Part shown: piece by piece, positions 53,083 through 62,026 of the stretch
How the letters are laid out: each line of letters starts with the position of its first letter
How positions within the stretch are numbered: the stretch's first letter is position 1
Origin: Nocardioides sp. TRM66260-LWL
GTDB lineage: Bacteria > Actinomycetota > Actinomycetes > Propionibacteriales > Nocardioidaceae
Assembly: GCF_020075545.1 (NCBI RefSeq)
Contig: NZ_JAIQZK010000004.1
Coordinates: 248,001 to 312,000, forward strand
Direction of reading: 5' to 3'
Length of the DNA stretch: 64,000 bases
The notes under the pieces: model-generated
Told to the model about the DNA's origin: nothing
The model's input: only the letters and a program-made list of their open reading frames with translations
Database searches by the model: none
Position numbers and translations under genes: made by a program

Positions 53083-54731
53083 CGCGCCGCTCCCGCGAGG
53101 ACGTCGCGCTGCGCCGTCTCCGCGACGAGCTTGACCCTCGGACGCCGCTGAGCCCGGCCCTCGGCTCGCTCGTGCTCGTCGAGGACCCGCCAGTCGTCGA
53201 CGCCGTGAGCCTGGGGCACGCAGGTCAGCAGGTCGGTGCCGTCCGACACCGACAGGAGCCCGGCGGCGTGATCGGCCAGCACCGAGCGAACCGTCTCCTG
53301 CGCGCACCGCTTGTTCGTGCCGATGACGCCGTTGGCTCCGCGCTTGGCCCAGCCCGTGACGTAGACGCCGTCGAGCACGTGACCCTCCGCCCCGACGACA
53401 CGCCCCTCGCGGTGGGCGACGGGCGACCCGTCGCTGGGTGCGGGAAGACCCGGGACGTGGTGCCGGCGGTATCCGACGGCTCTGACAACCAGCCCGCACG
53501 CGAGGGTCTCGCTGCGATCGGTCGCCAGGAGGTGGTCGCGGTCGTCGGCGACGCCCATCCGGGTCTCCGCGATCGTCACCCCCTCGACCCGGTCGGTCCC
53601 CTCGATGCGTCGCGGTGCACCGTGGAAGCGCAGCCGCAGGACACGCTCGGCTCCGGACCTCCCCATCGCCTCGCGGAGCAGCTCCAACCGCAGGTTCATG
53701 ATCGGATCGGGGTGCGTCTCCGGCATCGCGATGCCGCCGGGGAGGTCGACGGCGAGCCCGAGGTCCTCGGACTCGAGCAGCGCGACGAGCTCCGGCGTCG
53801 TGAACGCCGCCTGGACCGGTCCGCGGCGTCCGACGACGACGACCTCGCGCACCCGGCTGCGACGGAGGGAGTCGAGCGCGTGGTCTGCGATGTCGGTGCG
53901 TGCGAGCACCTCGGGCGGCGAGAGGAGCACGCGCGCCACGTCCAGCGCGACGTTGCCGTTGCCGATCACGACGGCTCGCTCGTGCTCCAGCGGAACTCGC
54001 AGCGACGCGGCGTCCGGGTGGCCGTTGTACCAGGCCACGAGCTCCGTCGCAGCGATGCTGCCGGCGAGGTCCTCCCCGGGGATACCGAGGGCCCGGTCGG
54101 CGGCGGCACCGGTCGCGTAGATGACCGCGTGGTAGCGGGCGAGCAGATCGGCTGGATCGAGGTCTCGTCCAACCTCGATGCCCAGCAGCGCTCGAACGGT
54201 CGGGCGTCGCAGGACCTTCGCCAGCGCCTCGCCCGCCGACTTGGTGTCCTGGTGGTCGGGCGCGACGCCGAAGCGCACGAGTCCGCCGGGGGTGAGGAGT
54301 CGTTCCACGATGTCGATCCGGACGTCGAGCCCTCGCTGACCGAGCAGCTCCTCGGCGGCGTAGGCAGCCGAGGGTCCTGATCCCACGATCGCCACCCGCA
54401 GCGGCGCGACGCCCCCTGACTCCGCCGGTGGCGCGAGGCGATCCCGAGACTCGGGGGGCTTCACCGGCGGCGGAGGCGCCGCCAGGAACCAGCGTCGATT
54501 CATCTCCTCGAAGCGCGCTTGATGCGGCTCCAGGTCGTAGTCCGCCGAGATCGCCCCGACCGGACACACGTCGACGCAGGCGCCGCAGTCGATGCAGCCG
54601 TCCGGATCGATGTAGAGCATCTCGGCTGTCGCGTAGTCGGGCTCGTCGGGCGTCGGGTGGATGCAGCTGGTCGGGCAGACGGGCACGCACGCGGCGTCGT
54701 TGCAGCAGGCCCGCGTGATCACGTGGGTCAT
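53079..54731 (-). CDS. Ferredoxin-fused ferredoxin-NADP reductase (FprB type)
   Basis: A 550-residue fusion. Residues 1-80 form a 7Fe ferredoxin with CCNDAACVPVCPTSCIHP and CIDCGACVDVCPVGAI. Residues 105-520 form an adrenodoxin-reductase-like flavoprotein with FAD motif VAIVGSGPSAAYAAEELL, NADP motif VVIGNGNVALDVARVLL and GWAKRGANGVIGTNK. This matches FprB of mycobacteria. It would feed electrons from NADPH to cytochrome P450 or Rieske-type oxygenases. It overlaps the parvulin gene stop (ATGA), so its supply is tied to the transport operon. Confidence 0.92.
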   Translation of the reverse strand: MTHVITRACCNDAACVPVCPTSCIHPTPDEPDYATAEMLYIDPDGCIDCGACVDVCPVGAISADYDLEPHQARFEEMNRRWFLAAPPPPVKPPESRDRLAPPAESGGVAPLRVAIVGSGPSAAYAAEELLGQRGLDVRIDIVERLLTPGGLVRFGVAPDHQDTKSAGEALAKVLRRPTVRALLGIEVGRDLDPADLLARYHAVIYATGAAADRALGIPGEDLAGSIAATELVAWYNGHPDAASLRVPLEHERAVVIGNGNVALDVARVLLSPPEVLARTDIADHALDSLRRSRVREVVVVGRRGPVQAAFTTPELVALLESEDLGLAVDLPGGIAMPETHPDPIMNLRLELLREAMGRSGAERVLRLRFHGAPRRIEGTDRVEGVTIAETRMGVADDRDHLLATDRSETLACGLVVRAVGYRRHHVPGLPAPSDGSPVAHREGRVVGAEGHVLDGVYVTGWAKRGANGVIGTNKRCAQETVRSVLADHAAGLLSVSDGTDLLTCVPQAHGVDDWRVLDEHERAEGRAQRRPRVKLVAETAQRDVLAGAAR

Positions 54732-55804
54732 GGAGTGTCCTTCTCGGCGACGTCACTTGGGAGCGCGTCTGGGTCGGCGGGGCGGTAGGCGGGCGCATAG
54801 ACGACGTCGGCGGCGTCCAGCTGCTCACGCATGTAGGTGCGCCAGACCTCCAGGGAGGCCTCGGTGGTCAGCGATTCCAGGAGCGTCCGCTCGACCTCGG
54901 CGAAGGCGAGCGTCCGCCCGGCCTCCACGGCGTCGACGCGTCCGACGTTCCATCCGCTGGAGGTCTGCACCGGCCCGAAGACGGCTCCTCGTCGGGCGCC
55001 GAAGGCGGCCTCCGCGTAGGGGGTCTCGAGCTGCTCCTCGGTGACGGCTCCGAGGCGTCCACCCGCATCCTTGGTCTCGGCGTCGAGCGACACCGCTCTG
55101 GCGATCTGGGCGAAGCCGCGGCCGCTGCGCAGCAGGGCGATGACCTTCGTCGCCTGGGCGCGGGTCGAGACGACGATGTTCGACAGGACGCGACGCTCGG
55201 GCGAGCGCATGGCGCTGCGACGTGTGTCGTACTCCTGGCGTGCCTGGGCGGAGGTCGCTGCCGGCACCGCCTTGGTGACCTCCTCGTAGAGCCGCTGATT
55301 GAGCAGCGTGCGCCTGATCTCGTCGAGCACGTCGGCCTCGCTGAGACCGGCGGCGGCCAGGTACGTGGCGAAGGCTCGGCGATCGCCACCGAGCTGACTC
55401 GACACCAGGGAGGAGAGCTGGGACTGGGCCTTCGTCTCCGGGACGGTGATGCCGCGGGCCGCGGCAGCGCGCTCGATCACCAGGCTCACGGCCATCGACT
55501 TGGCCGCGTCCCTTCGGAAGGTGTCGAGCTGGGCGGGATCGCTGGGCTCCTTGACGCCGTACAGCGCGCTCAGGATCGACAGCCGGCGGTCCAGAGCGGT
55601 GATCGTCACGGCCGAGCCGCCGACCTCCAGAGCCACGTCGTCCGGAAGGGCCGCGCGGTGCCAGGGAAGCGACACGGTCGACCACGACGCCGTGGACACC
55701 AGCACCGCACCGCTGAGGGCGACGGCGAGTGCGACGGCGACGGCGAGCCAGGCCGAGCGACCACGCGGCGCGATCGTGACTCCAGGCAGGTGGACGCTCT
55801 TCAC
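54728..55804 (-). CDS. Membrane-anchored parvulin-type peptidyl-prolyl isomerase (SurA/PpiC-like)
   Basis: A 358-residue protein with an uncleaved or signal-like helix at residues 18-40 (AWLAVAVALAVALSGAVLV). A SurA-N-like helical domain follows at about 60-200, then a rotamase domain at about 205-310 (RRVLSNIVVSTRAQATKVIA, DAGGRLGAVTEEQLETPYAE, GPVQTSSGWNVGRVDAV). It would fold or chaperone exported proteins outside the membrane. GTG at 55804 overlaps the stop of the RND transporter (GTGA), suggesting service to the MCE or RND proteins. Confidence 0.84.
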   Translation of the reverse strand: MKSVHLPGVTIAPRGRSAWLAVAVALAVALSGAVLVSTASWSTVSLPWHRAALPDDVALEVGGSAVTITALDRRLSILSALYGVKEPSDPAQLDTFRRDAAKSMAVSLVIERAAAARGITVPETKAQSQLSSLVSSQLGGDRRAFATYLAAAGLSEADVLDEIRRTLLNQRLYEEVTKAVPAATSAQARQEYDTRRSAMRSPERRVLSNIVVSTRAQATKVIALLRSGRGFAQIARAVSLDAETKDAGGRLGAVTEEQLETPYAEAAFGARRGAVFGPVQTSSGWNVGRVDAVEAGRTLAFAEVERTLLESLTTEASLEVWRTYMREQLDAADVVYAPAYRPADPDALPSDVAEKDTP

Positions 55805-58128
55805 ACGGTCTCCTTGACGCGTGTCGCCGGACGTTCGGTCGGCGGCATCTCGGATCGGACGAGCGCGACACGTCGGTCGCGGCGGAGGTGAGGACGCGCG
55901 AGGAGGACGACGAGGTGGGCAGCCGCCAGCGAGGCGACCACGCCGAAGGCGAGCACCAGTCCGAAGTCGCGCAGCACGGCCAGCGTCGAGAGCCCGAGAC
56001 AGAGATAGCCGACCACCGCGGCACCGGCAGCCGTCAGGACGCTGCGGTGCAGCCAGGGCCGCTCGCGCTCAGCGGCGTCGAGCATGAGGGTGAACTCGCA
56101 CGACGTCACCGCGATCAACGCGCCGACGGCGAGCATCAGCGGGCTGAGCTCGACGCCCGCGACGCCCAGGCCGAGATAGACCCAGCCCGATGCGAGGATC
56201 GAGGCCGACAGCGCCTGCGCCGCCAGTCGGCCATCGCGGAGCCCCAGGGCGATGAGACCGCCCGTCATGACGAGTGCCAGCAGACCGATCAGCCAGCGGC
56301 TCGCCGAGACCGCGGCCAGCCCGCTCGCCGCCACCACGGGCAGTCCCACGACCTCGACGTCGTAGCCCGCCGGGGGCGGCGGAAGATCGCGCCTCAGCGA
56401 GCGCACCAGGGCGTCCTGGTCGCGGAGGTCGTCGAGGCGTACCCCGAAGGTGGAGGTCGCGGCCGATCCGTCGCCGGCCAGCACGGCATCGAGCAGGTAG
56501 GGCGGGACGAGACTCGCGCCCGCATCGACCTGCTCGGACGACGGTTCGGGCCCGAGGAAGCGCAGCAGCTGGGCCATGGTCAGCAGGGGACGCATCCGGT
56601 CACCGTGCTCGACGGCGATGCGCTCCTCGGCGTCGCGTGCCCAGGCCAGACTGGCCGGAGTGAGCGCGTGCGGGGCGTCCGGACCGCTCGGGCGGATCAC
56701 GAGGCTCACCTCGCCGCTGAACCCGAGCTCGCGCTCCGCGCGGTCCGCGTCTGCCAGCGCGGGGAGTCCGCGGCCCAACGCCTGGGGGTCGGCTTGCACG
56801 GAGATCCGACCCAGCGCGACGAAGCCGGCGACCGAGGCGGCGAGCGCCAGGACCAGCAGCCCCCCGACGGCCCGCCGACCGGGAGACCAGCGCGGCGTTG
56901 GCGCTCGGTCCGCGTCGGATCGGGCCGGTTCGATGGCGGGCAGCCGCCGTCCGAGTGCGAGCGCCCAGGCTGCGGTGACGACGACGCCGGCCGACAGCGC
57001 CAGGCCGAACTCGCGGACGAACGGGAGGCTCGAGATCCCGAGACTGGCGAAGCAGGCCACGGCGGCGCCCGCCGCGACCAGCACCCGCCGTCGTTCGCCC
57101 GGCTGGCTGAGGTAGAGCGGGAAGTCGGATCCGATGCCGAGGACGATCGGCAGGAAGGCCACGGCACCGAGGGACAGGGAGCGGTCGGCCAGCCCGAAGG
57201 CCGCGACGACCGTCGCGGTCCCGAGCACGGCGGTGAGCAGGGGCCGGAGGCGGTCTCGCCGGCGGCGGGACCACGGCACGAGGAGGAAGACGGATCCCAC
57301 GGCCGCGAGCGCGATCACTCCGACGCGTGGCGCATCCCGGGTGGCCTCGCGCGACATCGCGGCCGTCACGGCCGGCGCGCCGGAGACGAGGGGATCGCTC
57401 GTCTGCAGACCCTCGGTGCGAGCGTCCTGCACGGTGCTCCGGATGCGTTCGATCAGGTCCGCCGTCTGAGCCTGGTCCAGCCCGACCCGCGGTCGAACGA
57501 GGATCGTGGCGGCCTTGGCGTCGGGCAGGAGGAAGCGCCACTCGGGGCGCGGCTCGCCTGCTCGGTCGAACATGACGCTGCGGACGAAGCGCTGGTTGCG
57601 GACCACCGGCAACCCCATGGGCATCGCCTCGGTCAGCAGCGCGCCGTACCGACGATCGAAGGCGGTCAGCGCTCGGTCGACTGCCTGGGCCGCGTCGGCT
57701 CCGCTTAGACCACGCTGCCGGGCCTCTGCCCGGGCGGTGTTCTCGATGGCGTCCCGACGCCCGCTGATCTGGGCGAGGAGGTTGCGCATCGTGCTGGCGG
57801 TCTGGTTCAGCACGGTGCCCGGGCCGTAGACGACAGCCACGTCGTCCAGCCGGGCGATGGCACCCTCGAGGGCGACCAGCCGGGGAAGCTGGTCGGAGGA
57901 GGCGATCAGACCGTCCGGAGCGCTCCCGTGCAGCACCACCACGACGGGATCTGCTCCGAATCGTTCGTCGCGCTGCTGCAGCTGGTCGTACCCGCGATCG
58001 CCGGTCGGCACGAAGGAGCCCACCCCGGTGTCGATGGTAGCCCGCGACAGGCCGAGTCCGATCAGCGCGAGGACGCCGGCAAGGACCAGCAGCCGAGGGA
58101 TCGAGGAGCGGAGACGGCGAGGCGTCAC
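55801..58128 (-). CDS. RND/MMPL-family transporter
   Basis: A 775-residue RND-superfamily protein with two related halves. Each half has one helix, a large extracytoplasmic loop and five clustered helices. Family blocks include VGSFVPTGDRGYDQLQQRDE and LGIGSDFPLYLSQPGERRRV in the first half and LAVGALIAVTSCEFTLMLDA in the second, with related glycine-rich sections. It looks like the HAE3/MMPL type of lipid or hopanoid exporter. GTG at 58128 overlaps the last MCE gene by GTGA. In this operon it may hand lipids to or from the MCE tunnel. Confidence 0.87.
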   Translation of the reverse strand: MTPRRLRSSIPRLLVLAGVLALIGLGLSRATIDTGVGSFVPTGDRGYDQLQQRDERFGADPVVVVLHGSAPDGLIASSDQLPRLVALEGAIARLDDVAVVYGPGTVLNQTASTMRNLLAQISGRRDAIENTARAEARQRGLSGADAAQAVDRALTAFDRRYGALLTEAMPMGLPVVRNQRFVRSVMFDRAGEPRPEWRFLLPDAKAATILVRPRVGLDQAQTADLIERIRSTVQDARTEGLQTSDPLVSGAPAVTAAMSREATRDAPRVGVIALAAVGSVFLLVPWSRRRRDRLRPLLTAVLGTATVVAAFGLADRSLSLGAVAFLPIVLGIGSDFPLYLSQPGERRRVLVAAGAAVACFASLGISSLPFVREFGLALSAGVVVTAAWALALGRRLPAIEPARSDADRAPTPRWSPGRRAVGGLLVLALAASVAGFVALGRISVQADPQALGRGLPALADADRAERELGFSGEVSLVIRPSGPDAPHALTPASLAWARDAEERIAVEHGDRMRPLLTMAQLLRFLGPEPSSEQVDAGASLVPPYLLDAVLAGDGSAATSTFGVRLDDLRDQDALVRSLRRDLPPPPAGYDVEVVGLPVVAASGLAAVSASRWLIGLLALVMTGGLIALGLRDGRLAAQALSASILASGWVYLGLGVAGVELSPLMLAVGALIAVTSCEFTLMLDAAERERPWLHRSVLTAAGAAVVGYLCLGLSTLAVLRDFGLVLAFGVVASLAAAHLVVLLARPHLRRDRRVALVRSEMPPTERPATRVKETV

Positions 58129-59429
58129 CGGTCCATCTCCACGCGGGGGTACGTGCCGCGGTACGGCTTCGGGGATGCGGCGCCACCGGGCGAGGGGTAC
58201 GGGTTCACCCAGTGGAGCGCCGACAGGCCGGTCAGCTTGAGCGGGTTGTTGCGCAGGCTGTACTCGTTGAAGATCGGCGCCAGTCGGACCGGCTGGACCC
58301 CGTTCTCGATCGGCGCGTCGAAGGAGGCCCCGAAGTTCCCGAAGAACGAGCCGAGATCGAGCATCCACGGTCGCATGTAGGCGACCATCGGACTGACGTT
58401 GCGCAGCAGGTAGTCGGCTTGGGGCGCGACCGCCGTGAGGTTCGACGAGAGAGCCGGAACCTGGTCGAGGGTCGCGGGAGCTCGTCCGAGGGAGGCGTCC
58501 ATGGCGGGCAGGAGTCCCCGCAGGCTCGAGGTCACCGATGGCAGTCGCGTCGACGCGGCGCGGAGGTCCGGCGCGGCCGCGTCGAGGTCGCGGGCGACGG
58601 GGTCGAGGTCGGCGCCCAGCCCGTCGAGCGTCCCGGTCGCGGTGCCGGCCGCGTCGAGAAGCGCGGGCAGCCGCTGGACGGTCCGGGCGAGATCGTCCTG
58701 CTGGGAGGAGGTCGCCCGCGTGAGGGTGTCGGCGTTCCGGACGAGCTGGCCGATCTGGTCACGACCCGTGTTGAGCGCACCCAGGATCGTGTTGGCCTCG
58801 CGCACGAGGGCCTGCAGATCGGTGGACTGTGCCTGCAGCGCGTCGACGGCCGTGTAGCCGCCCCGACCGAGATCGCCGAGCCCGGTGAGGAGCTGATCGA
58901 CGGAGCCCTTCGTGCCGGTCGTCATCCGTCCCATCCTCGTCAGGAAGCCGCTGAGCGCGCGCCGAGTGGTGGGATCGAAGGTGGAGATCACCTCGTCGAT
59001 GTCGACGGCCGGGACGACGGACCGACCGGTGAGCGTCGAGCCCGCCGGGAGCTCGGGCCCGTCGCCGTCCGTCACCTCGACGAACGACTGGCCGATGACG
59101 GACTTCACGCCGATGCGCACCTTCGCGCCCCGATGCAGCGGCGCGAAGTCGGGGTCGAGCGCGATCGTCACCTCGGCCTGCCGGTCGACGACCCGCTGGC
59201 TGACGACCGAGCCGACCTTGACCCCTGCGATCCGTACCTCTCCATCGGGCTGGACGTTCTTGAGGTCTGCGGTGCGGAAGCTGACCTCGTATCCGCGATC
59301 CTGACCGGGCAGGTGTCCACCGGCACGGGTGAAGAGGTACACGAAGCCGAGCGCGCACGCGAGGACGATCGTCAGGACGACGGCGACCGGCTTGCGGCGG
59401 TCGATGCGGCTTCCGGTGTCGGCGACCAT
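58125..59429 (-). CDS. MCE-family protein (MlaD domain), fifth in visible order
   Basis: The protein (434 aa) has an N-terminal transmembrane helix (VAVVLTIVLACALGFVYLFT). An MCE/MlaD domain follows at about residues 45-125 (DLKNVQPDGEVRIAGVKVGS, GAKVRIGVKSVIGQSFVEVT), then a long helical region with hydrophobic repeats and a folded tail (FFGNFGASFDAPIENGVQP). MCE proteins form ring-and-needle tunnels that carry lipids across the envelope. ATG at 59429 shares one base with the previous stop (TGATG). The frame extends to 59588, but only as an overlap. Confidence 0.88.
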   Translation of the reverse strand: MVADTGSRIDRRKPVAVVLTIVLACALGFVYLFTRAGGHLPGQDRGYEVSFRTADLKNVQPDGEVRIAGVKVGSVVSQRVVDRQAEVTIALDPDFAPLHRGAKVRIGVKSVIGQSFVEVTDGDGPELPAGSTLTGRSVVPAVDIDEVISTFDPTTRRALSGFLTRMGRMTTGTKGSVDQLLTGLGDLGRGGYTAVDALQAQSTDLQALVREANTILGALNTGRDQIGQLVRNADTLTRATSSQQDDLARTVQRLPALLDAAGTATGTLDGLGADLDPVARDLDAAAPDLRAASTRLPSVTSSLRGLLPAMDASLGRAPATLDQVPALSSNLTAVAPQADYLLRNVSPMVAYMRPWMLDLGSFFGNFGASFDAPIENGVQPVRLAPIFNEYSLRNNPLKLTGLSALHWVNPYPSPGGAASPKPYRGTYPRVEMDR

Positions 59430-60676
59430 CAGCGGGTTCCCTTCGACGTGATGCCCTCGCCCTGCAGACCGCCGCTGGGGTTGGTGAGGTCGAGGTTGAC
59501 GTTGGCCCGGCCCATGCCGCCGTTGGCGTCGAAGAGGCTGAAGGCCGAGGAGGTCTGGTACACGAAGGCCGCCAGGTCCTCCATCCACGGCACGATCCGG
59601 CGCGTTGCCTGGGGAAGGAGCGCGGCCTGGGGCCTGAGGCTCCGCACGGACGCACGGGCGTCTCCGACGAAGGGCTCGAGATCCGCAGTCACCGGGCCGG
59701 CGCGGTCGACGACCGGAGCGGCGCCGGAGACGAACTGGCGGATGGCCGTCACGGTTCCCGTCAGATCGCCCAGGGCCTTCGGCAGCGTGCCGCTGGCCCG
59801 GCTGAGGTCGTCCAGGGTCGGATCCAGCTCGCCAGTGAGCTCGTCGACGCTGGCCATCGACCCGCGTAGCCGAGTCGTGAACCCGGGCAGCGACCGGATC
59901 GTCCGGGCGACCTGGGTGTCGCGGGAGGCGAGTGCGTCCAGAGCCTCCTGACTCGAGGCCACGAGGTCGACGAGCCGCTCGTCGTCGTCACCGGCCGCGC
60001 GGGCGATCTGGGAGAAGGAGGTGACCAGACGCGCGAGATTCTGCCGGCGGGTTCGTAGCTCGGCCAGCACCGGCTGGAAGCTGCGCATGGCTGCCGCGGT
60101 GTCGGTGAGGCCGGTCCCCAACGCCTGCGGGTTGCGGGCGGTGGCGACGTCGAGCTCGTTGAGCAGGCTCGTGAGCCCGAACCGGGCTCGCGCGTCGAGC
60201 TTGTCCAGGATCTCGTTCGGCTGCACGATCCTGGAGGTCTGGGCCAGCGGGATGGTCCCGCCGGCCGGCAGGGGACGCGCGGGCGGACCACCGGGATCGA
60301 GGGTCACGTACATGACGTTCAGCGGCGACTTCGTGCGCAGGAGGACCCGGGCGTTCTCGTAGACGGTCTGCTGCGGGTCGATGCTGAGGTCGACCATCGC
60401 CGTCCCGTGATCGGTCGGAGCGGCTCCGGTGATCCGTCCGACCTGGACGCCGGCGATGCGCACCTCCTGGAGCGACTGCGGCCGCACGGCAGGAGCCTTG
60501 TCGAACTCGGCGCGGAAGGTGAACGTCTTCGTCCACGGAGCCTGGAACGCCTGGTGCGAGAGGATGTAGGCGCCGCACGCGGTCGCGAGCGCGAGGCACA
60601 CGATCATCGCAGTGACGTCCCGACCCAGCCCCGGCGTGTTCCGCATCCGCTCGACGGCGGTCGTGAGCCGGCTCAT
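59429..60676 (-). CDS. MCE-family protein (MlaD domain), fourth in visible order
   Basis: The protein (415 aa) has an N-terminal helix VTAMIVCLALATACGAYILS. An MCE domain covers about residues 50-130 (EFDKAPAVRPQSLQEVRIAG, ENARVLLRTKSPLNVMYVTL), and a long coiled-coil-like section follows. ATACG resembles a weak lipobox, but the -3 residue is Ala, so a lipoprotein form is not supported. The start overlaps the previous gene by ATGA. Confidence 0.88.
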   Translation of the reverse strand: MSRLTTAVERMRNTPGLGRDVTAMIVCLALATACGAYILSHQAFQAPWTKTFTFRAEFDKAPAVRPQSLQEVRIAGVQVGRITGAAPTDHGTAMVDLSIDPQQTVYENARVLLRTKSPLNVMYVTLDPGGPPARPLPAGGTIPLAQTSRIVQPNEILDKLDARARFGLTSLLNELDVATARNPQALGTGLTDTAAAMRSFQPVLAELRTRRQNLARLVTSFSQIARAAGDDDERLVDLVASSQEALDALASRDTQVARTIRSLPGFTTRLRGSMASVDELTGELDPTLDDLSRASGTLPKALGDLTGTVTAIRQFVSGAAPVVDRAGPVTADLEPFVGDARASVRSLRPQAALLPQATRRIVPWMEDLAAFVYQTSSAFSLFDANGGMGRANVNLDLTNPSGGLQGEGITSKGTR

Positions 60677-62016
60677 CGCTGGAACTCCTGGCGTGCCGCC
60701 GGGAGGAGCTTCGCCAGCGCCTCGTCCAGGGCCAGGGGCTGGATCGTCGACAGACCCACGCCGGCCTGGAAGTTGAGCAGGCTGCCCTGGGCGTCCTGCG
60801 TCATCGACGCGCGGTCGAGGTTGACGATCATGTAGGCGATCTCCTCGTACATCTTGTTGTCGGCCTGGATGCCGCCGCCGCTGTTCGGGTACGGACCGTT
60901 CTTCTTGCCGCGCCAGGTGTGCGCCAGGTAGTCGAGGATCGGGCCGTCGACGCGCTTGATCACCGGACCGCGCACCGCGTCGACCACGGCCGTGGCGTCG
61001 CTCGCGGTGGGGACGAGCTGAGCGATGATGCGCTGCGCTCGGGCGACGATCGGCGGGAGCTGGGCGACCGTCGGTCGTGCCTCCCGCAGCGTCGGCTGGA
61101 GCACCTCGACGAGCGGTCCGAGCCGTTCGACCGCGGGCGTGATCGCACGGGTCGTGCGCCCCAGCCGCTGCAACGTGCGATCCAGCTTCGTGACGCCGCG
61201 GTCAGTGGCGTCCAGGGTGCTGGGCATCTGGGCGATGGTGGCCGCGAGGTCGTCGCTGCTGGAGGACAGCGCCGCCGAGGTGCGGTCGAGGTCGTCGATC
61301 ATCGCGCCGACGCGGGTCCGGCGCTGGTCCAGCACCTCGGCCGTCGACTGGAGGTAGGTGACCAGCGACGCGAGGTCCTGGGTCGGACGCGTTCCCTGGA
61401 GACCCCGGAGGAGGCTGCCCGCGTCAGGCAGCACCCCGGGGGCGATGCCGGAGAGGCGCCGCAGGCCCTGCGAGCCACCCTGCTCCAGGACGCGGTTCGT
61501 GTTGCGGACCAGGCCGCGGGTGGCGGTCCGCGTGTCGGCGGGGAGGGCGTCGAGGATCTGGTCGAGCTCGACGGGGGTGGCGGTGTCGTCGACCGGGATG
61601 ACGCCCTCGGCGAAGGGGCCCGAGCCGCCCGGCGTGAGCTCGACGCCGTACTGACCGCCGAGGATCGTGAGGGGTGCGACTCGCGCCGACGGATGGTCGC
61701 CGAGGCGGTCGCGTGCGCTGTCGTCGATGCGCATGGTCACCAAGGCGGTGCCCGCGTCCGTGCGGTCGACGCCGGTGACGACGCCGACCTGGAGGCCGGC
61801 CATCTTCACCTTGCTGATGTAGGGCTGCAGGTTGTAGTTCTGCGCGAACTCGGCGCGGATCACCTCTCGGCCCGAGAGTCGGGCCTTGATCTGGCTCTTG
61901 AAGGCCAGTCCTGTGATCACCACGGCGATCACGACCAGCAGGGCCAGGCCACGTCGGGCCCGCCGGGTGGTCGGGACCAGGGAGGAGGCGCGCGAGAGCG
62001 CGGTCGAGGCGGTCAT
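60673..62016 (-). CDS. MCE-family protein (MlaD domain), third in visible order
   Basis: The protein (447 aa) has a transmembrane helix (ARRGLALLVVIAVVITGLAF). An MCE domain lies at about residues 48-130 (NYNLQPYISKVKMAGLQVGV, VAPLTILGGQYGVELTPGGS), followed by a long helical region and a tail containing WRGKKNGPYPNSGGGIQ. The end of the product overlaps the next MCE gene (ATGA). No lipobox is seen. Confidence 0.88.
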   Translation of the reverse strand: MTASTALSRASSLVPTTRRARRGLALLVVIAVVITGLAFKSQIKARLSGREVIRAEFAQNYNLQPYISKVKMAGLQVGVVTGVDRTDAGTALVTMRIDDSARDRLGDHPSARVAPLTILGGQYGVELTPGGSGPFAEGVIPVDDTATPVELDQILDALPADTRTATRGLVRNTNRVLEQGGSQGLRRLSGIAPGVLPDAGSLLRGLQGTRPTQDLASLVTYLQSTAEVLDQRRTRVGAMIDDLDRTSAALSSSSDDLAATIAQMPSTLDATDRGVTKLDRTLQRLGRTTRAITPAVERLGPLVEVLQPTLREARPTVAQLPPIVARAQRIIAQLVPTASDATAVVDAVRGPVIKRVDGPILDYLAHTWRGKKNGPYPNSGGGIQADNKMYEEIAYMIVNLDRASMTQDAQGSLLNFQAGVGLSTIQPLALDEALAKLLPAARQEFQR

Positions 62017-62026
62017 CGTCGAGACC

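Noticed and set aside
59429-60676. MCE protein as an MceE-like lipoprotein
   Set aside because: ATACG lacks Leu, Val or Ile at the -3 position and sits inside a long anchor helix, so the lipobox is not convincing.
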